A stretch of DNA of 46,481 bases from Streptomyces sp. NRRL S-31 (lineage in GTDB: Bacteria; Actinomycetota; Actinomycetes; Streptomycetales; Streptomycetaceae), in assembly GCF_000718775.1 (NCBI RefSeq), contig NZ_JOCB01000069.1, positions 1 to 46,481 on the forward strand. The letters are read 5' to 3'. Positions 32,172 through 40,221 of this stretch are shown one piece after another. Each line of letters begins with the position of its first letter. Position 1 is the first letter of the stretch. Made by a program: the position numbers and the translations under genes. The notes beneath the pieces were generated by a model that saw only the letters and a program-made list of their open reading frames with translations, had not been told where the DNA came from and ran no database searches.

Positions 32172-33767
32172 TTGAGGGAGAACAGACCGAAGAGACGCCT
32201 GTTGGCGCTCGGTTCCGCCGGAGTACTCGTCACCGCCACCCTGGTCGCCGGCGCGGTGTCCGCGCCCACCGCCGGCGCCGCGTCCCGGCCCGGACCGGAC
32301 CGGGAGGCCAAGGGCGCCGGGATCGCCGCCGCCCGGGCCGCCGAGGAAGGCATCCACTGGCAGGACTGTCCGGCCGACTGGGGGCTGGCCAAGCCCATCC
32401 AGTGCGGCTGGGTCAGTGTGCCATTGGACTACGCCCACCCCTACGGCAAGCAGATCAAGATCGCCGTGGACCGCGTCGGCAACACCGGCACGCCGCAGGA
32501 GCGCCAGGGCGCGCTCCTCTACAACCCGGGCGGCCCCGGCGGCTCCGGCCTGCGCTTCCCGGCCCGGGTCACCAACAAGAACCCCGTCTGGGTGAACGTC
32601 GCCAAGGCCTACGACTTCGTCGGCTTCGAGCCGCGCGGCGTCGGTCACTCCGCCCCCATCTCCTGCGTCGACCCGCAGGAGTTCGTCAAGGCGCCGAAGA
32701 TGGACCCGGTGCCCGACAGCGAGGCCGACAAGACCGCGCAGCGCAAGCTCGCCCGCGAGTACGCCGAGGGCTGCGCCGAGCGCAGCGGCCGGATGCTGCC
32801 GCACATGACCACGCCGAACACCGCCCGCGACCTGGACGTCATCCGGGCCGCGCTGGGCGAGAAGCAGCTCAACTATCTCGGTGTCTCCTACGGCACCTAC
32901 CTCGGCGCCGTCTACGGCACCCTCTTCCCGGGCCACCTGCGCCGCATGGTCGTGGACAGCGTGACCAACCCCTCCCGTGAGAAGGTCTGGTACCAGGCCA
33001 ACCTGGACCAGGACGTCGCCTTCGAGGGCCGCTGGAAGGACTGGCAGGACTGGGTCGCCGCCAACGACGCCGCCTTCCACCTCGGCACCACCCGTGCCGC
33101 CGTCCAGTCCCAGTGGCTCAAGCTGCGCGCCACGGCGAAGCGGCAGCCGATCGGCGGGGTCGTCGGCCCGGCCGAGCTGCTCGCCTTCTTCCAGAGCGCG
33201 CCGTACTACGACTCGTCCTGGGTGCCGGTCGCCACGGTCTTCGGCAAGTACGTCGCCGGCGACACCCAGGCGCTGATCGACGCGGCGGCCCCCGACCTGT
33301 CCGACACCGCGGGCAACATCTCCTCGGAGAACTCCAACGCCGTCTACACGGCCGTCGAGTGCACCGACGCCAAGTGGCCCACCAGCTGGCAGCGCTGGGA
33401 CCGGGACAACACCCGGCTGCACCGCGACTACCCGTTTTTGACCTGGTCCAACGCCTGGATGAACCTGCCGTGCGCCACCTGGCCGGCCAAGCAGCGGACC
33501 CCGGTCGAGGTCACCACCCACCGTGGCCTGCCGAAGGTGCTGATCGTGCAGTCCACGCGGGACGCCGCCACCCCGTACGGCGGCGCCGTCGAGTTGCACA
33601 AGCGCTTCAAGGGCTCCCGGCTGATCACCGAGCGGGACGCGGGCTCCCACGGCGTGACCGGCCTGGTCAACCCCTGCGTCAACCAGCGCGTCGACGCCTA
33701 TCTGCTGCACGGCACGCTGGACGGCGCGGACGTGACCTGCGCCCCGCACGCCACGCCCAAGCCGTGA
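32172..33767 (+). CDS. Secreted tripeptidyl aminopeptidase-type alpha/beta hydrolase
   Basis: A 531-residue exported peptidase. A signal peptide with RPKRR followed by a hydrophobic core (residues 10-30) ends near AGAAS (about 38). The catalytic triad is S239 (GVSYGT), D464 (STRDAATP) and H493 (GSHGV), and the oxyanion region is NPGGPGGSG (118-125). The C-terminal TAP-like domain is present. The start is TTG 32172, supported by GGGAGGGG 6 bases upstream. S. coelicolor has tap next to ureD, the same position as here. It releases N-terminal tripeptides from extracellular proteins. Confidence 0.9.
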   Translation: MRENRPKRRLLALGSAGVLVTATLVAGAVSAPTAGAASRPGPDREAKGAGIAAARAAEEGIHWQDCPADWGLAKPIQCGWVSVPLDYAHPYGKQIKIAVDRVGNTGTPQERQGALLYNPGGPGGSGLRFPARVTNKNPVWVNVAKAYDFVGFEPRGVGHSAPISCVDPQEFVKAPKMDPVPDSEADKTAQRKLAREYAEGCAERSGRMLPHMTTPNTARDLDVIRAALGEKQLNYLGVSYGTYLGAVYGTLFPGHLRRMVVDSVTNPSREKVWYQANLDQDVAFEGRWKDWQDWVAANDAAFHLGTTRAAVQSQWLKLRATAKRQPIGGVVGPAELLAFFQSAPYYDSSWVPVATVFGKYVAGDTQALIDAAAPDLSDTAGNISSENSNAVYTAVECTDAKWPTSWQRWDRDNTRLHRDYPFLTWSNAWMNLPCATWPAKQRTPVEVTTHRGLPKVLIVQSTRDAATPYGGAVELHKRFKGSRLITERDAGSHGVTGLVNPCVNQRVDAYLLHGTLDGADVTCAPHATPKP

Positions 33768-33786
33768 CGGCACCGGCACGGTGACC

Positions 33787-33815
33787 AGGGGCGGCCGGGA
33801 CTCCCGGCCGCCCCT
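33787..33815 (+). terminator. Strong terminator hairpin after the aminopeptidase gene
   Basis: AGGGGCGGCCGGG and CCCGGCCGCCCCT form a perfect 13-bp stem with a 3-base ACT loop, 19 bases after the stop codon. Confidence 0.8.
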
Positions 33816-33854
33816 CGGCCGTGCCGGGCGTACCCGGGTCGCGGTATGGGGTGC

Positions 33855-33929
33855 CCCCGGCCGAAGACCGGGGGAGCGCCGTGCCGGGCGTACTCGCCCG
33901 ACCCGGACTGATCCGAACAAATCCCCTAG
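33855..33929 (-). repeat. Dispersed repeat, copy D, with linked CCCCCGG hairpin
   Basis: On the minus strand CTAGGGGATTTGTTCGG then ATCAGTCCGGGTC (33929-33900) is a variant of copies A-C. It is followed by GCGAGTACGCCCGGCACGG and then by GCTCCCCCGGTCTTCGG with CCGGGGGCACC (about 33855-33877). The TAG stop codon of the acyltransferase gene (33928-33926) lies inside its first four bases. GTGCCGGGCGTAC is repeated at about 33821 and 33881. Confidence 0.75.
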
Positions 33930-34696
33930 ACACCGTGGCGGTGCCCGGTGCGGGTCTTCCGCGCCCGGCGGAGGTCAGTCGAGCGACGCCGGTGGGAACC
34001 CGCGCTCCCGCGCGCCCGGCCGGCCTGCCGTTCCTTGACGACGGCCGCGTACTCGTCGACGTACTCCTGCCCGGACAGGGAGAGGATCACGTAGATGATC
34101 TCGTCGGTGACCGCCCGCAGGACGGCCTTCTCGTGCTCCATGCCCGCGTAGCGGGAGAAGTCGAGGGGCTCGCCGAAGCGGATGGTCACCGGGCGGATCC
34201 GGGGCACGACCCGGCCGGGCGGCTGGGCCTCGAACGTGCCGATCATCGCGCAGGGCACCACCGGGACGCCCGCCGTCAGGGCCATCACGGCGACCCCGAC
34301 CTTGCCCTTGTACAGCCGGCCGTCGTGCGAACGCGTGCCCTCCGGGTAGATGCCGAGCAACTCGCCCCGGCGCAGCACCTCCAGGCCCTCACGGATCGCG
34401 GCCTGCCCCGCCTCCTTCCCGGAGCGGTCCACCGGGATCTGCCCGGCGCTGCGGAAGAAGAACGCGGTGAGCCGGCCCTTCACCCCGCCACCGGTGAAGT
34501 ACTCCGCCTTGGCGAGGAAGGTGATGCGGCGCCTGAGGATCGCCGGCATCAGGAAGTGGTCGGAGAAGGACAGGTGGTTGCCGGCGACGATCGCCGGGCC
34601 CGCCGCGGGCACGTGCCCCAGTCCTTCGATCCGGGGCCGGAAGACCAGCCTGAGCAGCGGTCCCAGCAGCACGTACTTGAGCAGGTGGTAGAACAC
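33926..34696 (-). CDS. 1-acylglycerol-3-phosphate O-acyltransferase (PlsC family)
   Basis: A 256-residue membrane-associated acyltransferase of phospholipid synthesis. The HX4D motif is NHLSFSD (H41, D46), the phosphate-binding EGTRS is at 119-123, and VPVVPCAMIGT follows. An N-terminal hydrophobic helix (MFYHLLKYVLLGPLLRLVF) anchors it. GTG 34696 is preceded by GAGG at 7 bases. The C-terminal 35 residues (AGRARGSAGSHRRRSTDLRRARKTR) are basic and unlike the family, and the stop codon is supplied by dispersed repeat D, so the original C-terminus may have been altered. An alternative acceptor, such as lysolipids or antibiotics, is possible. Confidence 0.88.
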   Translation of the reverse strand: MFYHLLKYVLLGPLLRLVFRPRIEGLGHVPAAGPAIVAGNHLSFSDHFLMPAILRRRITFLAKAEYFTGGGVKGRLTAFFFRSAGQIPVDRSGKEAGQAAIREGLEVLRRGELLGIYPEGTRSHDGRLYKGKVGVAVMALTAGVPVVPCAMIGTFEAQPPGRVVPRIRPVTIRFGEPLDFSRYAGMEHEKAVLRAVTDEIIYVILSLSGQEYVDEYAAVVKERQAGRARGSAGSHRRRSTDLRRARKTRTGHRHGV

Positions 34697-35005
34697 GGCT
34701 CGACCTCACTCCGTCAGGCCGGCGGCGGACCGGCGGCTGTCCGGCCCACGGGCCGAACGACCGGCCCGCGCGCCCCTGCCCTCATCTGGTGCCCCGTTCC
34801 ACCGGACCGGTACCCGGCCGCCCCCCACCGTCACCCCGCCGGAACCGCCCAGCGGCCACGATCCGGCCCCCGGGTGGGCACCGGGGTGGTGTGGCACCCG
34901 CCCCGTTGCCGTAGGAGGGGGCCGGGAGGGTGGGATCCCGGGGGCGCGCCCGCGTCGGTGGGGCCGCTCCGCGCGCTGTGCGGTCGCCCCCGTACGATGG
35001 CCCCG
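34697..35005. other. Intergenic region between divergent plsC-like and DUF6153 genes
   Basis: About 310 bases with no convincing gene. It contains a CGGCCC/GGGCCG hairpin near 34740-34755 and, at the right end, a -10-like TACGAT (34993-34998) 7 bases before ATG 35006. Confidence 0.5.
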
Positions 35006-35404
35006 ATGCGCACCACGGGACAGCACCTCCGGCGACCGCTCCGGCGGCACCGCGCGCTGTCCGTGCTGGCGCTGCTGATCGGGCTGCTGGGCATGCACGC
35101 CCTGGCCCCGGGGGGCGGCGCGGGCCACGCGGAGCACCCGCGCGGCACGCACATGGCGGTGGTGCTCGACGCCGTCGACGACTGCCCCGGCCCAGACGGC
35201 CACTGCGGTGGCCACCGGCTGCACCACGCCGACCCCGGCTGCGCCTCGGGCGCGGTGGACGGCGGACCGCGGCTGCCCGCACCGGTACCCGACCCGGTGA
35301 CCCCTCCGGCGCCGGTCCGCCGCCCGGTCGACGGGCCGGCCACCGCGCCGGACGGCGCCCGCGCCCCGCCCGACCTCGCCGAACTCCAACTCCTGCGGAT
35401 CTAG
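35006..35404 (+). CDS. DUF6153-like exported or membrane protein, His/Cys-rich
   Basis: A 132-residue protein. A basic N-terminus (RRPLRRHR) and one hydrophobic segment (ALSVLALLIGLLGMHAL, about residues 16-32) are followed by a His/Cys-rich part: HAEHPRGTH, DDCPGPDGHCGGHRLHHADPGC. It then ends in a Pro-rich tail. The pattern fits the DUF6153 family of actinobacteria. I chose ATG 35006 because a TACGAT box lies 7 bases upstream and no ribosome-binding site is visible; ATG 34997 is in frame. It lies 96 bases before a DUF305 lipoprotein gene, and the clustered His and Cys suggest metal binding, possibly copper, for both. Confidence 0.7.
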   Translation: MRTTGQHLRRPLRRHRALSVLALLIGLLGMHALAPGGGAGHAEHPRGTHMAVVLDAVDDCPGPDGHCGGHRLHHADPGCASGAVDGGPRLPAPVPDPVTPPAPVRRPVDGPATAPDGARAPPDLAELQLLRI

Positions 35405-35500
35405 AGGCCGCGACCGGCCGCGTCCGCCCTGCCGTGCGCAGGGGGCGCGACCGTGCGCACGCGTGCCCGAAATCCCCTCAGTTCGACAGGAGTCACCAGC

Positions 35501-36127
35501 ATGACCAGCCGTACCCTGACGCGCCGTGCCGCCCTCGGCGCCGTCGCCCTGACCTCCGCCCTCGTCCTGACCGCCTGCGGCGGTGACGGCGACGGTGGCG
35601 CCGGTGCCCACGGCGGCCATGGCGCCTCCGCCACGCCGGACGCGTCGGCCGGCGCGCACAACGCCCAGGACGTCGCCTTCGCCCAGGGCATGATCCCGCA
35701 CCACCAGCAGGCCCTGGAGATGGCGCGGCTCGCCGACGGCCGGGCCTCCTCGGCGCGGGTGAAGGACCTCGCCGCCCGCATCGAGAAGGCGCAGGACCCG
35801 GAGATCCGCACCATGACCGGCTGGCTGAAGTCCTGGGGCGAGGACGCCCCCATGGCCGGCATGGATCATTCGCAGCACTCCGGTATGTCCGGCATGGCCG
35901 GGATGATGAGCGAGGCCGACATGACCGCCCTGAAGAAGGCCGGCGGCAAGGACTTCGACACCCGGTTCCTGTCCCTGATGGTCCAGCACCACCAGGGCGC
36001 CGTCGAGATGGCCGCCACCGAGAAGCGGAAGGGCCGCAGCGGCGCCGCCAAGAGGATGGCGGACGCCATCGTCACCGCGCAGAACGCCGAGATCCGGGAG
36101 ATGAAGGGACTGCTCGGGACGGGCTGA
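35501..36127 (+). CDS. DUF305 family lipoprotein
   Basis: A 208-residue exported lipoprotein. The signal is RRAALGAVALTSALVLTAC, with lipobox Cys26. The DUF305 ferritin-like helical domain contains two HH motifs, GMIPHHQQALEMA (H67, H68) and LMVQHHQGAVEMA, plus a Met/His-rich linker MDHSQHSGMSGMAGMM. These features resemble periplasmic copper-binding proteins. ATG 35501 follows AGGAG; the frame continues upstream to 35453 without a ribosome-binding site. It is likely to work with the DUF6153-like protein upstream. Confidence 0.9.
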   Translation: MTSRTLTRRAALGAVALTSALVLTACGGDGDGGAGAHGGHGASATPDASAGAHNAQDVAFAQGMIPHHQQALEMARLADGRASSARVKDLAARIEKAQDPEIRTMTGWLKSWGEDAPMAGMDHSQHSGMSGMAGMMSEADMTALKKAGGKDFDTRFLSLMVQHHQGAVEMAATEKRKGRSGAAKRMADAIVTAQNAEIREMKGLLGTG

Positions 36128-36133
36128 CGGCAC

Positions 36134-36172
36134 GGCGGGCGGGGGCCGGTACGCCATCGGCCCCCGCCCGCC
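36134..36172. terminator. Bidirectional terminator between DUF305 and rocD
   Basis: GGCGGGCGGGGGCCG (36134-36148) and CGGCCCCCGCCCGCC (36158-36172) form a perfect 15-bp stem around a 9-base loop, between convergent genes ending at 36127 and 36178. Confidence 0.8.
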
Positions 36173-36177
36173 CGGTC

Positions 36178-37395
36178 TCAGGCCAGCACCTTCTCCAGGG
36201 CCGCCAGCGCCGACCGCAGCTCCGGCGCCGTGATGGTCAGCGGCGGCGCGATCCGGATCGTCGAGCCGTGGGTGTCCTTGACCAGGACGCCCTCGCGCAT
36301 CAGACGCTCACTGATCGCGCGGCCGGTACCGAGGGCCGGGTCGACGTCCACGCCGGCCCACAGCCCGCGCGCGCGGAACCCGGTCACGCCCCGGCCGATC
36401 AGCTCGGTCAGCCCGTCCCGCAGGACCACCCCCAGCTCGGCAGCCCGGCGCTGGAACCCACCGGTCTCCAGCAGCTCGACCACGGCCGTGCCGACCGCCG
36501 CGGCGAGCGGGTTGCCGCCGAACGTCGAGCCGTGCTCGCCCGGGTGCAGCACGCCCAGCACCTCGCGCCGGGCCACCACCGCCGACACCGGGACGATGCC
36601 GCCGCCCAGCGCCTTGCCGAGCAGCAGCACGTCCGGGACGACGTCCTCGTGCTCGACGGCGAGGGTGCGGCCGGTGCGGCCGAGGCCCGACTGGATCTCG
36701 TCCGCGATGAACAGGCAGCCCGCGCGCCGGGTCAACTCCCGCACCCCGGCGAGATAGCCGTCGTCCGGGATGATCACGCCCGCCTCGCCCTGGACGGGTT
36801 CGAGCAGCACGGCGGCCGTGGTCTCGTCGACCGCCGTCTCCAGCGCGGCCAGGTCGTTGTACGGCACGACCCGGAAACCGGGCGTGAAGGGGCCGAAGCC
36901 GGCGCGGGCCGTCTCGTCCGTGGAGAAGCTGACGATGGTCGTCGTACGGCCGTGGAAGTTCTCCGCCGCGACCACGATCGTCGCCCGGTCGGCCGGGACG
37001 CCCTTCACGTCGTACGCCCACTTGCGGGCCACCTTGACACCGCTCTCCACCGCCTCCGCGCCGGTGTTCATCGGCAGCACCGTGTCCAGGCCGGTCAGCT
37101 CCGCGAGCCGTTCGGCGAACTCGGCCAGCCGGTCGTTGTGGAAGGCGCGGGAGGTGAGCGTGAGCCGGTCCAGCTGGCGGTGGGCCGCCTCGATCAGCGC
37201 CGGGTGGCGGTGGCCGAAGTTGAGGGCCGAGTAGCCCGCCAGCATGTCGAGGTAGCGGTTGCCCTCGACGTCCTCCACCCAGGTGCCCTCGGCCCGGGCC
37301 ACGACCACGGGCAGCGGGTGGTAGTTGTGCGCGAGGACCGGCTCCTCCGCACGGATCAGCTCGTCGGACGTACGGGTGCGCGCGGGTGCGGTCAT
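36178..37395 (-). CDS. rocD: Ornithine aminotransferase
   Basis: A PLP enzyme converting ornithine and 2-oxoglutarate to glutamate-5-semialdehyde and glutamate. The 405-residue protein has NYHPLPVVVARAEG, LNFGHRHPALI, MNTGAEAVESGVKVARKWAY, D232 (FIADEIQSGLGRTG) and PLP lysine K261 (LLLGKALGGGIVPVSAV). ATG 37395 overlaps by one base the stop of the upstream guanidine-modifying enzyme gene (TGATG), so they are cotranslated. Together they would degrade arginine via ornithine. Confidence 0.95.
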   Translation of the reverse strand: MTAPARTRTSDELIRAEEPVLAHNYHPLPVVVARAEGTWVEDVEGNRYLDMLAGYSALNFGHRHPALIEAAHRQLDRLTLTSRAFHNDRLAEFAERLAELTGLDTVLPMNTGAEAVESGVKVARKWAYDVKGVPADRATIVVAAENFHGRTTTIVSFSTDETARAGFGPFTPGFRVVPYNDLAALETAVDETTAAVLLEPVQGEAGVIIPDDGYLAGVRELTRRAGCLFIADEIQSGLGRTGRTLAVEHEDVVPDVLLLGKALGGGIVPVSAVVARREVLGVLHPGEHGSTFGGNPLAAAVGTAVVELLETGGFQRRAAELGVVLRDGLTELIGRGVTGFRARGLWAGVDVDPALGTGRAISERLMREGVLVKDTHGSTIRIAPPLTITAPELRSALAALEKVLA

Positions 37396-38204
37396 CAGCG
37401 GATCTCCTGGGTGCAGCACTTGATGCCACCGCCGGCCTTGTGGAACTCCGACAGGTCGACGGGGACGGGGACATAGCCGTGGCCGGCGAGGCGCTCGGCG
37501 AGCGCCTCGGCCCTGGGCGCGATGAAGACGTTGCGGCCGTCGGAGACGGAGTTCAGGCCGAACGCCAGCGCGTCCTCGCGGGTGGCGAGCACCGCGTCCG
37601 GGTACAGCCGCCTGAGCACCTCCCGGCTGCCCGCCGAGAACGCCTCCGGGAAGTAGCAGACGTTGTCGTCGTCGAGGACGAACAGCGCCGTGTCCAGGTG
37701 GTAGAAGTACGGGTCCACGAGTGTCAGCCCGATCACCGGGTGGCCCAGGAACTCCTGTGCCTCCCGGTGCGCCTCGCGGGTGGTGCGGAACCCGGAGCCG
37801 GCGAGCACGTACCGGCCCGTCCACACGAGGTCGCCCTCTCCCTCGGTCACCGATCCGGGGCGGTGCACGGCGTACCCCGCCGTCTGGAACCAGGTGTCGT
37901 AGTGCGCCGACTCCGGGCGCCGCTCGGGAGCGTGGAACAGGGAGCCGAGGACCCGGCCGCCGACCACGAAGGCCGCGTTGGCGGCGAACACCATGTCCGG
38001 CAGGCCGGGGACCGGCTCGACGGCGTCGACGGTATGGCCGTGGGCCCGGTAGGCGCGGATCAGCGACTGCCACTGCTCCTGGGCCAGGTCCACGTCGACG
38101 GGCCGGTCGGGGTGCATCCAGGGGTTGATCGCGTACTGCACGGCGAAGTGTCTGGGCTCGCAGACGAGGAAGCGCCGGGTACGCGGCACACGCACGTCGG
38201 ACAC
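37395..38204 (-). CDS. Guanidine-modifying enzyme, probable arginine dihydrolase (DDAH/amidinotransferase superfamily)
   Basis: A 269-residue pentein-fold enzyme. It has INPWMHPDRPVD near the N-terminus, PDMVFAANAAFV (69-80), catalytic H169 and D171 in YHLDTALF, and nucleophile Cys in GGGIKCCTQEI (263/264). Such genes are usually annotated dimethylargininase. True DDAH enzymes have PDSVFVED at the substrate-binding strand, whereas N76 here matches the asparagine found in arginine dihydrolases, which release ornithine and two ammonia molecules. Coupling to rocD supports that activity. GTG 38204 follows GGAGG at 9 bases. An Lrp-type regulator gene lies just upstream on the same strand. Confidence 0.85.
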   Translation of the reverse strand: MSDVRVPRTRRFLVCEPRHFAVQYAINPWMHPDRPVDVDLAQEQWQSLIRAYRAHGHTVDAVEPVPGLPDMVFAANAAFVVGGRVLGSLFHAPERRPESAHYDTWFQTAGYAVHRPGSVTEGEGDLVWTGRYVLAGSGFRTTREAHREAQEFLGHPVIGLTLVDPYFYHLDTALFVLDDDNVCYFPEAFSAGSREVLRRLYPDAVLATREDALAFGLNSVSDGRNVFIAPRAEALAERLAGHGYVPVPVDLSEFHKAGGGIKCCTQEIR

Positions 38205-38287
38205 AGAGGGTTTCCTCCGGTTTCCTGTGTGTCACTGAGGGATGTCACCACGGTAGGAAGGGAGGAATACGGACGACAAGCGAGAAA

Positions 38288-38306
38288 GGCTGCGCGGACG
38301 CGCAGC
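38288..38306 (-). terminator. Terminator-like hairpin after the Lrp gene
   Basis: GCTGCGC (38289-38295) and GCGCAGC (38300-38306) form a 7-bp stem with a 4-base loop, followed on the minus strand by CTTTC. It is 55 bases after the Lrp stop codon and before the promoter of the arginine genes. Confidence 0.5.
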
Positions 38307-38360
38307 TTCGCTGCGTTCTCTCCGCGCGCCGCGCAGGACCGCTGCGCGCCGCCGGGCCGG

Positions 38361-38846
38361 TCACTCGGGTGCCACGTGGGTGGCGCCCGCCTCCGGGCTC
38401 TCCGGGAGCAGATGGGACAGCACCATCACGCTGATCGTCTTGCGGATGAACGGCTCGGCGCGGATCCGCTCCAGCACCTCCTCGAAGTGCTCCACGTCCC
38501 GGGCCCGCACGTGCAGCAGCGCGTCGGCGCCGCCGGTCACCGTCATGGCCGCCGCGATCTCCGGATGGTTGCGGACCACCTCCGCCAGCCGCCGGGGCGG
38601 GGCCGCGCCCTCGCAGTACACCTCGACGTACGCCTCCGTGCGCCAGCCCAGGGCCGAGGGCTTGACCGTCGCCGTGAACCCGGTGATCACCCCGGTCTCC
38701 CGCAGCCGGTCCACGCGCCGCTTGACCGCCGTGGCGGACAGCCCGATCACCGCGCCGATCTCGGCGAAGCTGGTCCGGGAGTTCGCCATGAGCGCGGTGA
38801 TGATCTTGCCGTCGAGGTCGTCGAAGGACGCAGCCCTGCTGTTCAT
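38361..38846 (-). CDS. Lrp/AsnC family transcriptional regulator
   Basis: A 161-residue feast/famine regulator. The winged helix-turn-helix spans about residues 9-62 (DDLDGKIITALMANSRTSFAEIGAVIGLSATAVKRRVDRL), followed by the RAM ligand-binding domain at about 75-150 (AYVEVYCEGA, AAMTVTGGADALLHV). It lies directly upstream of the amidinohydrolase-rocD pair on the same strand and probably controls it in response to an amino acid such as arginine or ornithine. Confidence 0.92.
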   Translation of the reverse strand: MNSRAASFDDLDGKIITALMANSRTSFAEIGAVIGLSATAVKRRVDRLRETGVITGFTATVKPSALGWRTEAYVEVYCEGAAPPRRLAEVVRNHPEIAAAMTVTGGADALLHVRARDVEHFEEVLERIRAEPFIRKTISVMVLSHLLPESPEAGATHVAPE

Positions 38847-38883
38847 GCGGGCACTGTAATCAGCCAGGCCCGCGCCGGCGGTC

Positions 38884-39051
38884 CTACGACTGGGTGACGA
38901 CGAGGGCGAGGGTGAGCAGCCCCAGCACCACCCAGCCGAACCACAGCCAGCCGTTGCTGCCCAGGGCGACCGTGTAGGCCGTCACCAGGACGAGCCCGCC
39001 GACGGTCATCGCCCCCATCGCCTTGGTGGAACCGTTCGTGGAACCGGGCAT
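38884..39051 (-). CDS. Small two-helix membrane protein (55 residues)
   Basis: A short frame starting MPGSTNGSTKAMGAMTVGGLVLV and ending WFGWVVLGLLTLALVVTQS. It contains two membrane segments (about residues 14-30 and 36-52) separated by GSNGW. The ATG at 39051 has AGGAGGG 7 bases upstream, and the stop is TAG at 38884-38886. No family is recognised. It lies after the CtaG-like gene on the same strand, with about 110 bases between; a link to oxidase assembly is possible but unproven. Confidence 0.7.
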   Translation of the reverse strand: MPGSTNGSTKAMGAMTVGGLVLVTAYTVALGSNGWLWFGWVVLGLLTLALVVTQS

Positions 39052-39164
39052 CGCGGCACCCTCCTCATGGTCCGTCCATGACCATGGTGCCCCGGATTCC
39101 GCCCGGAAGGGATACGGCGGACGGGATACGGCGGCCGGGACAGCCCGGACGCGACCGGCCGCGC

Positions 39165-40115
39165 TCAGCCCTCGCGCGCGCTCAGCGAGGCGAGGTAGGC
39201 GTTGTACGCCTCCAGCTCCTTGTCACCGTCCCGGTCGGCGGCCCGGTCCTTGCGCTTGGCCTGCCGCTGCTCGGAGCCGTACCACTGGAACAGCAGCGCG
39301 ATGAGCACCAGCACCGAGGGGATCTCGCTGAACGCCCAGGCGATGCCGCCCGCCGCGCTCTGGTCGGACAACGCGTCGATGCCGAGCGAGGCCGGCGGGT
39401 TCTCGAAGGTCTTCACCATCGGCGTCGACGCCATCATCAGCGCGATGCCGAAGAACGCGTGGAACGGCATGCCAGCGAACAGCTCCAGCATGCGCATCAG
39501 GTGGCCCGGCCGGTGCGGGCCCGGGTCGACACCGATGATCGGCCAGAAGAACACCACACCGACCGCGAGGAAGTGCACCATCATCGCGATGTGCCCGGCC
39601 TTCGAGCCCATCAGGAAGTCGAACAGCGGGGAGAAGTACAGGGCGTACAGGCTCGCGATGAACAGCGGGATGGTGAACGCCGGGTGGGTGATGATCCGCA
39701 TGTACCGGCTGTGCAGCAGCATCAGCAGCAGCTCACGGGGGCCCTTGCGGCCCTTGCCGGCGGTCGGCAGGGCGCGCAGCGCCAGTGTCACCGGGGCGCC
39801 CAGCAGGATCAGGATCGGCGACAGCATGCTGATCACCATGTGCTGCACCATGTGCACGCTGAACATGACCATGCCGTAGTCGTTCAGCCTGGTGCACATC
39901 ACCAGCACGATGGTGAGCACGCCGACGACGTACGACACCGTACGCGTCACCGGCCACGCGTCACCGCGCCGCCGCAGCCGTACGACGCCCCAGCCGTAGA
40001 GAGCCAGCCCGGCCAGACAGGCGACCAGGAAGAAGGGGTCCGCCGACCACTCGAGCCCTCGCCCCAGCGTGAACGGCGGCAGATCCATGGTCATGCCGTG
40101 CCCGCTGTGATCCAT
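39165..40115 (-). CDS. ctaG: CtaG-type cytochrome c oxidase assembly protein
   Basis: A 316-residue polytopic membrane protein of the caa3_CtaG family, needed to put copper into the oxidase. About seven hydrophobic segments are visible. Conserved histidines appear in MFSVHMVQHMVISML, GHIAMMVHFLAVGVVFFWPI and MPFHAFFGIALMM. The N-terminus MDHSGHGMTM is Met/His-rich, suggesting copper capture. The C-terminus is a charged cytoplasmic tail (EQRQAKRKDRAADRDGDK). It may serve the ctaD-type oxidase elsewhere in the window or the main oxidase. Confidence 0.9.
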   Translation of the reverse strand: MDHSGHGMTMDLPPFTLGRGLEWSADPFFLVACLAGLALYGWGVVRLRRRGDAWPVTRTVSYVVGVLTIVLVMCTRLNDYGMVMFSVHMVQHMVISMLSPILILLGAPVTLALRALPTAGKGRKGPRELLLMLLHSRYMRIITHPAFTIPLFIASLYALYFSPLFDFLMGSKAGHIAMMVHFLAVGVVFFWPIIGVDPGPHRPGHLMRMLELFAGMPFHAFFGIALMMASTPMVKTFENPPASLGIDALSDQSAAGGIAWAFSEIPSVLVLIALLFQWYGSEQRQAKRKDRAADRDGDKELEAYNAYLASLSAREG

Positions 40116-40172
40116 CCGCCGGCTCCTGATTCATGGGGGTTGTGCGAGTTGTCCGCCCCCAAGAGTAGAACC

Positions 40173-40198
40173 GCCCCCGGTCGTCTCCGCGACCGGGG
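40173..40198 (-). terminator. Terminator hairpin after pfkA
   Basis: CCCCCGGTC (40173-40181) and GACCGGGGG (40190-40198) form a perfect 9-bp stem with an 8-base loop, 24 bases after the pfkA stop on the minus strand. Confidence 0.7.
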
Positions 40199-40221
40199 GC
40201 AGCCGTGCCGTCCGAGGGGCG

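Noticed and set aside
34706..36157. A 483-residue minus-strand frame opposite the DUF6153 and DUF305 genes
   Set aside because: The plus strand has a lipobox signal, HH motifs and an RBS; the minus frame has none of these.
37395..38204. Assignment as dimethylarginine dimethylaminohydrolase
   Set aside because: The substrate-strand residues and coupling to rocD fit arginine dihydrolase better; kept as an alternative only.
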